A stretch of 64,000 nt of DNA from Telmatospirillum siberiense (GTDB lineage: Bacteria > Pseudomonadota > Alphaproteobacteria > Rhodospirillales > Magnetospirillaceae): positions 1,309 through 65,308 of the forward strand of contig NZ_PIUM01000007.1 of assembly GCF_002845745.1 (NCBI RefSeq). The letters are read 5' to 3'. The notes beneath the pieces are model-generated. The model searched no databases. It saw only the letters and a list, made by a program, of their open reading frames with translations, and was not told where the DNA came from. Shown one piece after another: positions 20,001 through 27,117 of this stretch. How positions within the stretch are numbered: the stretch's first letter is position 1; every line of letters begins with the position of its first letter. A program made the translations under genes and the position numbers.

Positions 20001-20871
20001 CGGCGACATCTCGATACTGGTTCCCGGCGGCTCACTTTCCGTCGGCTATTCGCGCGACAGCCAGCCGCAGGACCAGGGCATCATCACCGAGGGCGGCGGC
20101 AACATCGACATCTTCACCAGCGGCGACATGATCATCGGGACATCTCGTGTTTTCACGCTGGATGGCGGCGATGTGACGATTTGGTCGACCTATGGCGATA
20201 TCGCCGCCGGCGCCGCGGGGAAATCGGTCAAGGCGGCGCCGCCGAGCCGCGTCAAAATCGATCCCGACACCGGGAGCGTCGAAAGTGACTTGTCGGGTTT
20301 GGTCACTGGCGGAGGCATCGGCGTTCTGGCCGCGCTGCCGGGTGTGACCGCCGGTGACGTCGACCTGATCGCCCCGAACGGCGTGGTAGATGCCGGCGAC
20401 GCCGGCATCCGCTCGACCGGGAATATCTCTATCGCCGCCTTGCAGGTGCTGAACTCGTGGAACATCCAGGCCAGCGGCAGCATTACCGGCGTTCCGGTGG
20501 CGGCGATGCCCAATCTCGGCGGACTCATGTCCGCGTCCAATGCCGCCGGACAGTCCGCCGCCGCCGCTGACGAGGCATCGAAGCAATCGCGACAGACCGG
20601 CCCGCGCGCCACCGATCTGCCATCGATCATCACCATCGAGGTCATCGGCTACGGGGGGGCGGGGGCCGACGACGCCACGCAGGAGCAACTGCGGCGCCAG
20701 GAGGAGCGGCGGCGCAACGACCGCAGCAGTTTCGACGATCGGAGCTATGATCCGTACCGTGCGATCAAACTGGTCGGAAACGGTCACCTGACCGAAGTGC
20801 AGAAGATGGCGCTCACCGAGGAGGAGATAAGCAAGCTTGAACAATTGATCCGCCAGAGCGGTTCTTTCTAA
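8083..20871 (+). CDS. Giant filamentous-haemagglutinin-family exoprotein (TpsA-type adhesin)
   Basis: From ATG 8083 (AGAGGA box) the product is 4262 residues. It has a long cationic signal peptide (about 1-37, ending PARA), a Thr/Ser linker, and a TPS haemagglutination domain (about 90-250) with NWTTFNVG, WVVLNRITGNAI and VNQNGIVFGGSSQVNVHTLI, the hallmarks of two-partner secretion. Thousands of residues of beta-helix-type Gly/Ser/Thr/Ala-rich repeats follow. A C-terminal DUF3739-like region (about 3960-4130) contains DVDLIAPNGVVDAGDAG, and a charged tail follows. Cysteines are almost absent apart from two close pairs (PCTSGTIC and NNCTTLAYSC). It should be secreted and form a fibre used in adhesion or biofilm. 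The presumed TpsB partner is at the left edge. A more AT-rich stretch of different codon use lies near 16200-16330. Confidence 0.93.
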   Translation: MTRTFHRHRSHRRMLLAGVSVFTLLIAAGPARAGHFSSALATTQRTASTTSSTTTSTTTSTAQVTADLTKAATSFRAAAAAQVAARAAAASNTVTLSNGTTVTVTEGLSSNGLVPDSGLAGTGVANGVTSWTNVDTPTQTSNGDGTTTVTVKQTAAKAIANWTTFNVGKNTTLYFNQSAGTASDGSNDWVVLNRITGNAIAPSVVLGTIKAEGSVYVVNQNGIVFGGSSQVNVHTLIASSLWLNQTLYEDGILNNPTTSGVSQLEYQLSALSTLNTAVSSSDSATYSGNPGDIVVEAGAQINAVADSAGNGGRVLLAGANVTNDGIISTPKGQTILAAGLQVLLAAHDSSDASIRGLDAYVGAVSSTLYPTLSAGTVINNGIVAADEGNITLTGASVYQNGVLEATTSVSLNGSIGLYARYGAVESSVSGTTYAITSLKSGLVEFGAGSLTTVLPEIDSTATYAGSSLVLSSQIDVLGHAVYLADDAMLLAPAGKVTIKAGTYAGSAIVGKSTDGLLYASDGQIYLDNGAIIDVAGLVDVEESVADTVIAVQLLSADLADSPLQRDGILYKATVYVDLLKSGTYDGTAWIGTPVADVSGYADLVNHTVAQLSTNGGTVTLSAGDAVILKSGSLVNVSGGSIAYQGGYVHAETYLETSGGVRVAISNATPDIVYDAILGSKTVSSTKWGTSETFTNRFLPGVGTVYRAGFVQGGDGGSLSITTTSPVLDGTLLGSVITGEYQTSSSSTWAETAIPTVSTLALTLQKYTTVSGAYLLTDFYGVDITIDKNNVLSEAADFTYNISSNSYGTLDDTHKYNLYISSDVFGSDGFEKVTIVDTLGSVTVPAGVTLQPQTLSGSGLSITAHDIDIAGDLIYHGGTVTLNAYSAINEYARSYYGTSYPVDPTTVTLSGTIDVSGEAYDLLRDDYRGPMVTSGGTVTIYGDLTDLTATGAIDVSGGAKVSAKDVITYGNAGSISVEGQYGLTLDATLSGYAGEGATGGSLTLIAPGFQIGGTTAYAGNVILLSSAFFSQGGFSSFTIEGYGQWEDAAHSYGTTVIPGLVVADDTVISPQVVSERLEKDTGTFATYLDEQSLRSPVNLTLKALGKKTDVALTGEVDYRGDLVIGKGVVVDIAPGTSGSTVKGGSVSLGGGTVTMLGDISVPGGSVSITGGNAYKLNTHNPSSGNVSVTVYLGADSVISTAGATVLTTDIDGFTTGTVLSGGSIALSGDIYAESGSVLDVSGAIGTINVADSSGSSARSTLDARSGAGSYLRTTVESGGGTITLAGNDLLLVKSTLLGSAGGDEASGGTLNVSSGVLLTGDNGQDIASSFTPSLYVTQDDTVYKGVTLVAGNGVTTVDGVLSGLIPVRGDIAELGYFSADQFNRGGFSSLVLGGTVRFSGDVAITASGSIKVATGSTINSGTYTSVLYADGNVVLNAPYVALGSTFGNALAVGKNITFAGSTAYSDAPSTQYGGGSLTVNATTLIDVGNLILEGVSTTSLTATGGDIRGYGTLDATGTVTLTANQVYVPTSSIFKIIVNPGATSVGMLTILPSGVGATPLSAGGEIDLYASVVDIEGTLRAPIGTIQIGYDSSNPTAAGTSSAGDYDPVTGRLAPSVTTLALGGGSVLSVSADGKTIPYGEVSEDGVWSNPLGVDITASGVSGKTVKLYGATIDSRKGSEVDISGSGDLYAYTWVEGNGGTTDVLAASNQYAIIPNYGSGYAPLSTDSKYSDSSIGVGTTVYLSGIDGLASGYYTLLPARYALLSGAYLVSVSSGSVTRANADGSAVTSGYVVNAFTGKAASSTATVLFTVTPSAVVRTESKYTDYSANTTLAAGATAAGDSVPRLPKDGGILQITAGSLTLSGSVLSSGDTANSGYAGLVEISGSGDIAIVDGSVDTSSYAAGTLILSASQLNAFGAETLLIGGISNSTNVVTVKVATITVDDANAALTGPDIILVSEDDLILKDGARIEQKGTLSGAATSLTIGRSGTSGSGDGVALRVSSDAAASVSRLGTSGSTSPILTIGANVVLAGLDSGGNLANAGSVILNSSAKAAVDSSLVIKADTVELAADRITLVLDNAGTLPAYSGITLAGDKLVSMMAAAKTVVLTSYGSIDIYGSGSIGNASSGILTLQTPEIRGYDNGGGVTLNAETVTLGNSAAATAAGTDATATGGLTINSATLTIDKGDVAINQFTGVTLAASKGLLFDGAGNLTVGSDLTISTPEITATAGSKGTLTVSGALTVNTTDAATAAVSGGLAAYLTLTANTISVSGTDIVLPSGSLTLEATTGGISIADGATLSAAGEAEIYDDYTLYSSGGYVKLIADKGSVALNGGTLSVTAQSGGGSAGTLLISAPNGIVSLNGSLLGAAGSASGTGGGFYLDVGSLASTAAIDALLNGGGFTALRDYRVRTGDVAIDGTAKAASYTLSADAGGITVTGTGSIDASGATGGAIYLAAAKDVVLQSGAKLDVSGSAFDDAGKGGRVDLETEGKGTLGIDIEAGSIIDLSVNGAAGGTLYLRAPRTAANTDVLIAPVNGTIRNASAITVEAYKIYTATDGSIDAVELQAKYDAQDFLGTLSGGVLYDHNGNVMSDTGAAIKSRLFGTNSDSTLKSVAKITPGVEIDSAASSGSVSVSLAASSGLNTSSAFRALTTTPSTTITVTFTSSGTYTTGSGTTSFAAGDTVTLQGGTAYTIVLAASGTLSTSSALTATAGSTATSIINSTNTVNGRISVTTSSKIVVTSAVTLGGTNDNTLYYIAAGSTTQVPIASRGNGGTLVPAGATVYAATSGYLYNRSGSTITVYSLTSSLALTNNSASVTIRGGTSLNGTVTYATASVLSAGTLKASDSGYYYTTDPSVKTTFSANATFAVPAGATMVFDKAATVTITAIGSSGTVQLSVNDTVLNLTNANITTTSAGTSIVLGTSVGSGTYATKSVALPAGTYTVTYESSPSFTVGSAGYYITPAGTKVNFNAGDTLSNLAAGTTITLNSSGTVTTTAMGVLVLAVPIGTTLSSVSLGYAATTETTSLSYYSNPALLLGGDLTLGNVFTTTAADLDLSTWRFGTDNVAGTLTLRSAGNIRFYNSLTDGFTGTLSTTAGTMYYGLTAAGSTSWTYRIVAGADLGAANYRDVLSLAELASGKGSVLVGKTAADYGSSDTNGYYTSGTSAATSRDPYYNSVSFYQVIRTGTGDIGIYAGRDVELLNPFTAIYTAGTQVVPDATLFDTPVTTYTALLGVGGAYQTLTQTAAQYSQGGGNVTIVAQNNIERLTDIGDGVLIDDSTQEMPTSWLNRRSYVDTSGNFTTIPCTSGTICTYQGDVASTTWWVDFSNFYEGVGALGGGNVVLKAGNDIRNVDAVVPTNAWMTKTTTVNGMATSSAASQILTTYGGGDLTVVAGGDISGGVYYVEDGTGLLKAGGSITTNASRTTDAAALLAYEKSGYITALAAYSDLSDSDKWLPTTLFLGTGSFTVEANGDVLIGSVANVFGLPQSVLNGYTKRTYFTTYDESGSVTIASLAGDVTLENDGLLYSWYQTILGYNSSNGLSSSIVSGERAWLRLDVRMTTAATTMLESFMNLMPSNLTVEALSGDIDIKGSIYLAPSSTGSLSLFAADTINGSYYVDSGSKYSAGTVNESEIVISDADPGQLNSITNPVNNCTTLAYSCAASATVEDGTTITGATNQTLAEKMLNHASYVLHKNDSVPVRIYAKSGDITGIELFSPKATRIIAGGDITDIAFYIQNINASDVSLIAAGGTIVAYDANATGLKEALADYYASAYFVSTSKAYTLSPQSGDIQVAGPGTIEVLAGDDVNLGVSTTVGASSNGTSAGIVTIGNESNPYLSDKGSSIILAAGLTGGTSGGLSDSMDFSSFIAEFLNPSTMTYGTVDRVLSELGKELGLSDTSSSAVWSAFGGLSETKKEQWALDAFFLVLRDAGRDHNDSSAANRGYQDGYSAIKALFSGNSWKGDVRMTSREIKTSQGGDISILVPGGSLSVGYSRDSQPQDQGIITEGGGNIDIFTSGDMIIGTSRVFTLDGGDVTIWSTYGDIAAGAAGKSVKAAPPSRVKIDPDTGSVESDLSGLVTGGGIGVLAALPGVTAGDVDLIAPNGVVDAGDAGIRSTGNISIAALQVLNSWNIQASGSITGVPVAAMPNLGGLMSASNAAGQSAAAADEASKQSRQTGPRATDLPSIITIEVIGYGGAGADDATQEQLRRQEERRRNDRSSFDDRSYDPYRAIKLVGNGHLTEVQKMALTEEEISKLEQLIRQSGSF

Positions 20872-20966
20872 TGGTGGGCTTCTTCCAATGGGAACTTCGC
20901 TCTTTTTGGCCTGGATTTTTTGCAGTGCGGGCGAGGTTGCGCTAGCGTGCGCCGGTTCCCAATCTC

Positions 20967-22247
20967 TTGAGCGGTTCTTTCGTGGCGACATCAGACATTT
21001 TGGCCGAGGCGTCGCAAGACGTCGCCGCCGGCCGGTTCGACAAGGCGCTGCGGTTGCTGGCGGAAATGCCGGAAGACACTCCCGGCCGTGCCGTGGTGGC
21101 GGGCGCCGCCTGGCTTGGCCGCAAGCGGGCGCCGGCGGCGCTCGACCATCTGCTCCGGGCGGTCGGCGAGAACGACGATCCGGCGACCCGGATGCTGCTG
21201 GGCCGGGCCTATCTGCTGGCCGCCGATCCCGGGGCCGCGGCGATGGTGTTCGAGGACCTTCACGAGCGAGCCTCCGATCTGCCGGGTCTGACCGAGGCGC
21301 TGGCTTGCGCCTACCGGAGCGACGCCCGTTACGCCGACGCCATCCGTTTGGCCGGAGAGGCGATGGCGCCCGGCAACGACCTGCTTTATGAAAAGGCGAT
21401 GAGCCAGGCCTGCCTGGGCGATGCGGAGGGCAGTCTGGCCAGTTGGGACGCGTTGATCGGCCGCGTGCCCGATCGCGCCGCCGCCTGGTACGGCAGCCAT
21501 GCGCCGGCTCTCGATCTGCTGGGCTGGCCCGAGGCCGAACGCCGGCTGCACCGCGCCGCCGCCTGTCCCAAGGCCAATGGAAAATATCAGGCCATGCTGG
21601 CCGCTTACGATCTGTTGGCCGGCCGGTCGCCCCGCCCATGCAGCCGCAAGCATGCCTATGTGGCGGACTCGGCGGCGGCCTTGCTGCCCCATCTCGATGC
21701 CGGGGTTCGTCTGTTCGGCATGGCGCCGGCTTTGCTCGCCTGGGCGGTGGGCGAGGCGCGACGCCCGGGGCTCGTCCTGGAATTCGGTGTCAGGCGCGGC
21801 ACGTCGCTGACGGCGATCGCCCGGGCGGCGGGGCAGGAGGCGCACGGGTTCGATTCCTTCGAGGGCCTGCCCGAGGCGTGGGGCAGCGCGCCGCGCGGCG
21901 TGTTGTCCACCGGGCGGGAAATGCCGGCCATGCCGCCCTGCGTGACGCTGCATCCGGGTTGGTTCGAAGATACGCTGCCCGTCTTCCTAGCCACGCACGA
22001 CGGTTTCGTGCGCTTCGCCAACATCGACAGCGATATCTATTCCTCGGCGCGCACCGTGTTGACCGCCTTGGCCGGCCGTATCGGGCCGGGAACCGTGCTG
22101 GTCTTCGACGAATTCATCGGCAATCGCACCTGGCGCGACGATGAATTCCGGGCCTTCCACGAATATGCGGAGGCCCGCGGCGTCCGCTGGCGGGTCATCG
22201 CCGTCAACCTTGCCTGCAAGCAGGTGGCGTTGACGATCTGCGAATAG
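20967..22247 (+). CDS. TPR-repeat protein with C-terminal TylF-like methyltransferase domain
   Basis: This product of about 426 residues has an N-terminal half of tetratricopeptide-like helical pairs, for example FDKALRLLAEMPED and DPATRMLLGRAYLLAADPG. The C-terminal half is class I SAM-dependent-methyltransferase-like: LEFGVRRGTSLTAIARAAG for cofactor binding, HGFDSFEGLPEAWG, then FVRFANIDSDIYSSARTVL and VLVFDEFIG. The last motifs are typical of the TylF/MycF macrocin-O-methyltransferase family. The start is uncertain: TTG at 20967 and GTG at 20982 are both in frame and neither has a strong ribosome-binding site. It follows the adhesin gene by 95 bases and could modify a glycan or secreted protein, but the substrate is not visible from sequence. 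Confidence 0.75.
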   Translation: MSGSFVATSDILAEASQDVAAGRFDKALRLLAEMPEDTPGRAVVAGAAWLGRKRAPAALDHLLRAVGENDDPATRMLLGRAYLLAADPGAAAMVFEDLHERASDLPGLTEALACAYRSDARYADAIRLAGEAMAPGNDLLYEKAMSQACLGDAEGSLASWDALIGRVPDRAAAWYGSHAPALDLLGWPEAERRLHRAAACPKANGKYQAMLAAYDLLAGRSPRPCSRKHAYVADSAAALLPHLDAGVRLFGMAPALLAWAVGEARRPGLVLEFGVRRGTSLTAIARAAGQEAHGFDSFEGLPEAWGSAPRGVLSTGREMPAMPPCVTLHPGWFEDTLPVFLATHDGFVRFANIDSDIYSSARTVLTALAGRIGPGTVLVFDEFIGNRTWRDDEFRAFHEYAEARGVRWRVIAVNLACKQVALTICE

Positions 22248-22359
22248 AGCGTGTTGCATTTGGATTGAATCGCGCTCGGTAGCCTGAGCGGGGAAAAAGG
22301 GCGATCTTCATAGCCTTTTCCCTCGCCCTTTCCTCCTGCCGGTAAGATGAAACGCGGCA

Positions 22360-24048
22360 CTATGCGGTGCGGACCTCCGCCAGGAAGTTGGTCACCTCGC
22401 CGCGCAGCTTTTCCGAATTGACGGCAAGCTCGTTCGCCGCAGACAGGACCTGTTCGGAGCCAGCCACCGTCGTCGAGCTGCTTCGATGGATGTCTCCGAT
22501 GCTCGATGAGACGTCCTGGGTTCCCTTGGCGGCCTCTTCGACATTGCGGGCGATTTCACTGGTCGCGGCCCCCTGCTCCTCGACGGCGGAGGCGATACCT
22601 GAGGAAATCCGCCGGACCTGTTCGATGGTTTGGGTGATACCCTGGATAGCCTCGACGGTCTTGCGCGTTTCCTCTTGAACGGCGGCGATCTGTTGGCCGA
22701 TTTCGTCAGTAGCCCGGGCTGTTTGGTTGGCCAGATTTTTTACCTCGCCCGCCACGACGGCGAAGCCTTTGCCCGCATCACCGGCCCGGGCCGCTTCGAT
22801 GGTGGCGTTTAGCGCCAGCAAATTGGTTTGGCTCGCGATATCGTTGATCAGACTCACCACTTCGCTGATTCGGTCAGCGGCATTGGCCAATCCTTGCACC
22901 ATCGTATTGGTCCGTGCCGCCTCTTCCGAGGCATCCGTCGAGATTTTCGCCGATTCCGTTACCTGGCGCGATATTTCCGAAATCGACGAGGATAGCTCCT
23001 CGCTCGCCGATGCCACCGTCTGCACATTTGCCGTCGTCTGTTCCGCGGCGGTGGAGACGGTTAACGACTTGGCGGCGATATGAGTGGCGTTTTCCGACAT
23101 CGACTGTGCCGTCGCCTGCAACTCGGTGGAAGACGACGCCACAACCTTCACGACATCCAATACTTTGGCCTCGAAGTTGTCGGCCAATTGCCTTAGCGCC
23201 TGTTTGCGCTCCTCGGCGGCTCGCTGCTTTTGGGCTTCTTGCTCGATCCGCAGATGCTCAACCTCCCGGGCATTGGTCTTGAAGATCTCGACGGCCATCG
23301 CCATCCTTCCGACCTCGTCTTTTCGCTCACGGTCGGGAATCTCGATATCGAGATTGCCCGACGCGAGCGTCCCCATGACTCCCGTCATGCGCTGGATGGG
23401 CGAGACGAGCGCTTTGAAAAGAACGACGCCAAAGGCGGCGGCAAGAACGAGGCAGAAGCCCACTCCGACCCAAATCGTGAGATCTGCCGCATCCAGTGAG
23501 GCGTAAAGATCTACCCGGCGCTTGGTCAGCAATCCGGCCTCGACCTCCGAAATCTCCACGAGCTTTTTGCGAAAGGCGTCCATCGACACCTTGCCGGCTC
23601 CGTTTGCCTCCATAGCCCGCGCCTTCTCGGCCGTGGTGGCGTTGCCCATCAGAGTGATCTCCAGATCGGCGACGTCGTTCTGCCAAGCGACGGCCAGCTT
23701 TCGCAGGTCGTCAAGGCGGCTTTGCTGCGCCGCATTGTCGGAGGTCAAAGACTTGGTCTTCGTCCATGCCTCGTCGAACTGCTTGCGCCCTTCGTGATAG
23801 GGGGCGAGGAAATTCTTGTCTGACGAGATGAGAAACCCGCGCACGCCGGTTTCCTGATTGATCATTCCGTCGAGCATCGCTCCAGCTTGGGCGAGCACTT
23901 CATACGTATGATCATTCCATTGAGTGGTGGCGCGGACAGTGTGAGACTGTCCGAATATCACGATACCCATAACGGATACGATAATTGTAATGGCCCCAAA
24001 CGACATAATTAACTTTATTTTTGCGCTCACGTTATTAAAGATAGGCAT
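22360..24048 (-). CDS. Methyl-accepting chemotaxis protein with CHASE3-like sensor
   Basis: This 562-residue protein has a first membrane helix (about 10-32), a periplasmic four-helix sensor (about 35-185) containing MINQETGVRGFLISSDKNFL, the CHASE3-type signature, and a second membrane helix (about 188-212). A HAMP domain (SPIQRMTGVMGTLASGNLDIEI) and a long signalling coiled coil follow, with the invariant hairpin tip EVVSLINDIASQTNLLALNA then TIEAARAG. It transmits stimulus to CheA/CheW. No che genes occur in the window. The 570-base AT-rich region upstream probably holds its promoter. Confidence 0.95.
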   Translation of the reverse strand: MPIFNNVSAKIKLIMSFGAITIIVSVMGIVIFGQSHTVRATTQWNDHTYEVLAQAGAMLDGMINQETGVRGFLISSDKNFLAPYHEGRKQFDEAWTKTKSLTSDNAAQQSRLDDLRKLAVAWQNDVADLEITLMGNATTAEKARAMEANGAGKVSMDAFRKKLVEISEVEAGLLTKRRVDLYASLDAADLTIWVGVGFCLVLAAAFGVVLFKALVSPIQRMTGVMGTLASGNLDIEIPDRERKDEVGRMAMAVEIFKTNAREVEHLRIEQEAQKQRAAEERKQALRQLADNFEAKVLDVVKVVASSSTELQATAQSMSENATHIAAKSLTVSTAAEQTTANVQTVASASEELSSSISEISRQVTESAKISTDASEEAARTNTMVQGLANAADRISEVVSLINDIASQTNLLALNATIEAARAGDAGKGFAVVAGEVKNLANQTARATDEIGQQIAAVQEETRKTVEAIQGITQTIEQVRRISSGIASAVEEQGAATSEIARNVEEAAKGTQDVSSSIGDIHRSSSTTVAGSEQVLSAANELAVNSEKLRGEVTNFLAEVRTA

Positions 24049-24625
24049 GAAAATTCTCCGAATTATTTAAAATGGCCCTAATTTATCGATAAATTATATT
24101 TTATATAATTGTTTATGAATATTATTCAACTATATGTCCTGTCAGAATGCGAAATAGTAAAGTATAGGAATAAATTCATGATAATATCACTGTTTGCGAA
24201 ATTATTCATGTCAGCCAGAAAGATGGGCTTAATTTTTAAATTATTATACATCTAAGCTGGGACATTGCTGTGATGGTCGTCACAGATCAATAGAGATCTT
24301 GTTTATGCAACCTTTAATTGCATATTAATTAACGTTCAATATTACAAATTGAGAAAAATTTACTGCGAAACGGCAATTAGTCATTGCCAATGATTGCAAT
24401 CATGATTTCGGAAGTGCCCAGGGGGATGTCGATAAGAAAGGGGCTTGGCGCGAAACCGCCAAACCTCCCTCCAGCAACGGGCTGAAAGGCCACAGGGGGG
24501 AACCCCTGTGGCAAGTGGCGGCTCCCGCGTCCAGATCCCGGCCACGATTTCGCGGGATTTGGCGGCGGCGGTGATCACGGGGCTGGTGCGCCGATGATCC
24601 CGGTTCCTGGGAGCGTATCTCCCTC
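24049..24625. other. AT-rich intergenic region, no gene recognised
   Basis: This gap is markedly AT-rich between about 24055 and 24400, unlike the surrounding DNA, and carries no convincing coding frame. Short frames on the minus strand in 24381-24578 lack family resemblance and ribosome-binding sites. It is expected to hold the promoter of the minus-strand chemotaxis gene at its left end. Confidence 0.6.
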
Positions 24626-25135
24626 TCAGGCCGCTTCGGTCTGGTCCTTTTTCGACAGGCCATGCAGATCGAGAAGGGTGTCCTCCAGATTGCAGGTGCG
24701 TTCATAGAGGGCGAGGCTGTCTTCACACAGATGGAGCATGCGCTCCGGCAGGCCCGGAGCGGATGGCTCTGCGCTCTCCAGGCAATAATCGCGGAACTGC
24801 AGCCGCTGGTGCTGCCCAAAAGCCTCGTTGGTGCTGATCTTTCCGCAAGACCAGGCATGCAGCGAAAGGGTGCGGGTCATCAGGTCCTTGAGGCGGACGG
24901 CGACGCGGTGCGCCTCGCGGCTGGCCAGAAGCTGGTCGTCCGTGGCGTCGCCGATGCGGGGCAGGTCGGCCTCCTCAAGATAGGCCCGGCATTCGCTCAG
25001 CAGGGAAAAGGCCTCGTTGCGGAAGCGTTCGGTCACCAGTTCGAACAGGCTGGCGGCATCGTCATCCGTCGGTGCGCCAGTCTCAAAAGCCAATATTCTT
25101 GCCATCGCCGTCACCCACTGTCTTCGTCTGATCAT
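24626..25135 (-). CDS. Small helical protein, DUF1465/RcdA-like (tentative)
   Basis: This product has up to 169 residues; an internal ATG at 25105 (MARILAFETGAPTDD) is an equally plausible start. It is predicted all-helical with no signal or membrane segment. The pattern FRNEAFSLLSECRAYLEE, then RVAVRLKDLMTRTLSLHAW, then LPERMLHLCEDSLALYERTC resembles the alphaproteobacterial DUF1465 family, whose best-known member RcdA is a ClpXP adaptor for cell-cycle proteolysis in Caulobacter. The resemblance is moderate and was judged by eye. It sits alone between two chemotaxis receptor genes and could instead be a local signalling adaptor. Confidence 0.55.
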   Translation of the reverse strand: MIRRRQWVTAMARILAFETGAPTDDDAASLFELVTERFRNEAFSLLSECRAYLEEADLPRIGDATDDQLLASREAHRVAVRLKDLMTRTLSLHAWSCGKISTNEAFGQHQRLQFRDYCLESAEPSAPGLPERMLHLCEDSLALYERTCNLEDTLLDLHGLSKKDQTEAA

Positions 25136-25210
25136 GGGGTGATTTTTTCAGACGCACGGCCGCCGGCCTATCCCCAAATGGGGACCCCGTTCCGGCATTG
25201 TCCACCGAAA

Positions 25211-26920
25211 TCAGTTGGAGGCGACATCCTTGAGGAAGCCGTCGATGATCCCCTTCAGGCGGGTCGACTGGGCGGCCAGATCGTCCGAGGCGCTCAAGAG
25301 ATCGGCCGCCGCCCGGCTCGACTGGTCGGCCGCCGCCTGGACCCCGGTCACGTTGCCGCTCACCTCGGCCGTGCCCGCCGCCGCCTGCTCGACATTGCGG
25401 GCGATCTCCCGCGTCGCCGACGTCTGCTGTTCCACCCCGGCGGCGATGTTGCCGGCGATGTCGCCCACCTCGATGATGGTCTTCAAGATCCCCTGGATCG
25501 CCGCCACCACCCGTTCGGTCTGGCCCTGCACCGCGGCGATCTGCTCGCCGATCTCGTCGGTGGCCTTCGCCGTCTGATTGGCCAGGTTCTTCACCTCGCC
25601 GGCCACCACCGCGAAGCCCTTCCCGGCCTCCCCGGCCCGCGCCGCCTCGATGGTCGCGTTCAAGGCCAGCAGATTGGTCTGGCTGGCGATGTCGTTGATC
25701 AAAGCCACCACCGCGCCGATCCGCTTCGCCGTCTCGGCAAGCTGGCCCACTTCCGTCTCCGTCTTGCGGGCCTCCTCCACCGCGGCATGGGTGATCTGCG
25801 ACGAATGCCCCACCTGCCGGCTGATCTCGTTGATCGATGACGACAGCTCCTCCGCCGCCGAGGCCACCGTCTGCACGTTCGAGGATGCCTGTTCGGACGC
25901 CGCCGAGACACTGCTCGCCCGTTGGCTCGTCTCGCTCGCCGTGCCGCTCATCGTTGTCGCCGACGCCTGCAACTGCGAGGCCGCCGACGCCAGACCCCGC
26001 ACGATCTGGCTGGCGTCCCGATCGAACGACGCCGTCAGTTCCTCCAGACGCGCCGCCCGCGCCTGCTGCGCCGCGAAACTCGACCGCTGCTGCTCCTCAA
26101 GCTCACGCTGGCGAAGCAGATTGGTCTTGAACACCTGAACCGCCCGGGCCATGTCCCCCGTCTCGTCCCGGTTCTCCAGGCTGGGGACGTCAATCGCCAC
26201 GTCGCCCGTCGCCAGACGCCCCATCACCCCCGTCATCCGGGCCAGGGGCAGGCTCACGATCCGTTCGAAAAGCAGCTTGATCACCACCACCACCGACAGC
26301 GTCACCAAAAACGCCGCAACCGCCATCCCGATGATGATCCGCCGAAGCTCCGCCGTTTCCGCCGCCGTGTTCAGGCTGCTCGAAAACACCCCCATCACGT
26401 CGCCCTTCTTCTCCTCCATCAGGCCGCCGTGACAGGAATGGCAACTGGGCGAATCCGCCCCCGAACTCACCCCGTAAAGAATCGGCATGCTGTAGCGGTA
26501 GGTCTCCCCCACAAAACGGCCGACCGGCTTGCCGCTCCGCAGCGCCTCCTCGTCGATCGCGTCCAGCGGCTTCTTCGGAGCCCGCCCGGGCTCCTCCTCC
26601 GCCATATAGACGACCTCCTTCGGTCCCCACACGCTCCACAGCTTGCCCGGATAATCCGTATTCCGCCGCTCGAACCAGTTCTCAAAAACCGCAACCGAAA
26701 TCTTCGCCTTGTCCTGACGCCGCTGGCTGTGCGCCGCCGCAACCAGCGCATTCAGCGACGTCAGCTCGTTCTCGGAAAAATGCTGGAGCTTCGCTTCCAT
26801 CCGGTTGGTCTCGACGATGGCGACCGCTACCGTCGCCGTCACCGCCATCCCAAGCACCCCGACGCCACTGATCACCATGAATCGCGCCCGCAGCGTCAGG
26901 TTCTTCCACCAACCAAACAT
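25211..26920 (-). CDS. Methyl-accepting chemotaxis protein with haem-binding DUF3365-like sensor
   Basis: This 569-residue protein has a membrane helix near 12-32 and a periplasmic sensor (about 35-190) of the DUF3365/Tll0287-like type containing SCHSCHGGL, a c-type haem attachment site (CxxCH). A second membrane helix (about 195-217), HAMP and the full receptor signalling domain with VVALINDIASQTNLLALNAT follow. DUF3365 sensors with bound haem c are associated with sensing of redox state or diatomic gases. The periplasmic location is required for haem c attachment. Adjacent receptor genes on both sides suggest a chemotaxis-receptor cluster tuned to respiration conditions. Confidence 0.93.
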   Translation of the reverse strand: MFGWWKNLTLRARFMVISGVGVLGMAVTATVAVAIVETNRMEAKLQHFSENELTSLNALVAAAHSQRRQDKAKISVAVFENWFERRNTDYPGKLWSVWGPKEVVYMAEEEPGRAPKKPLDAIDEEALRSGKPVGRFVGETYRYSMPILYGVSSGADSPSCHSCHGGLMEEKKGDVMGVFSSSLNTAAETAELRRIIIGMAVAAFLVTLSVVVVIKLLFERIVSLPLARMTGVMGRLATGDVAIDVPSLENRDETGDMARAVQVFKTNLLRQRELEEQQRSSFAAQQARAARLEELTASFDRDASQIVRGLASAASQLQASATTMSGTASETSQRASSVSAASEQASSNVQTVASAAEELSSSINEISRQVGHSSQITHAAVEEARKTETEVGQLAETAKRIGAVVALINDIASQTNLLALNATIEAARAGEAGKGFAVVAGEVKNLANQTAKATDEIGEQIAAVQGQTERVVAAIQGILKTIIEVGDIAGNIAAGVEQQTSATREIARNVEQAAAGTAEVSGNVTGVQAAADQSSRAAADLLSASDDLAAQSTRLKGIIDGFLKDVASN

Positions 26921-27117
26921 TGTCCATCCTCATCCGAAAAGAAGCGTTCCCTGGCCAGGAAGTTTATTATTTTTATGAATAAATAGTAAATGGTTATTAA
27001 CCGGATGCGAGTGGTTCGCCGTTGGAATAACAACTTTTAGATTATTATCTATTGATAACTCTTGCGGGTGCCCGGTCATCAAATGGTCTGACCGGCATGA
27101 AGCGTGGGTTTCGTTGA

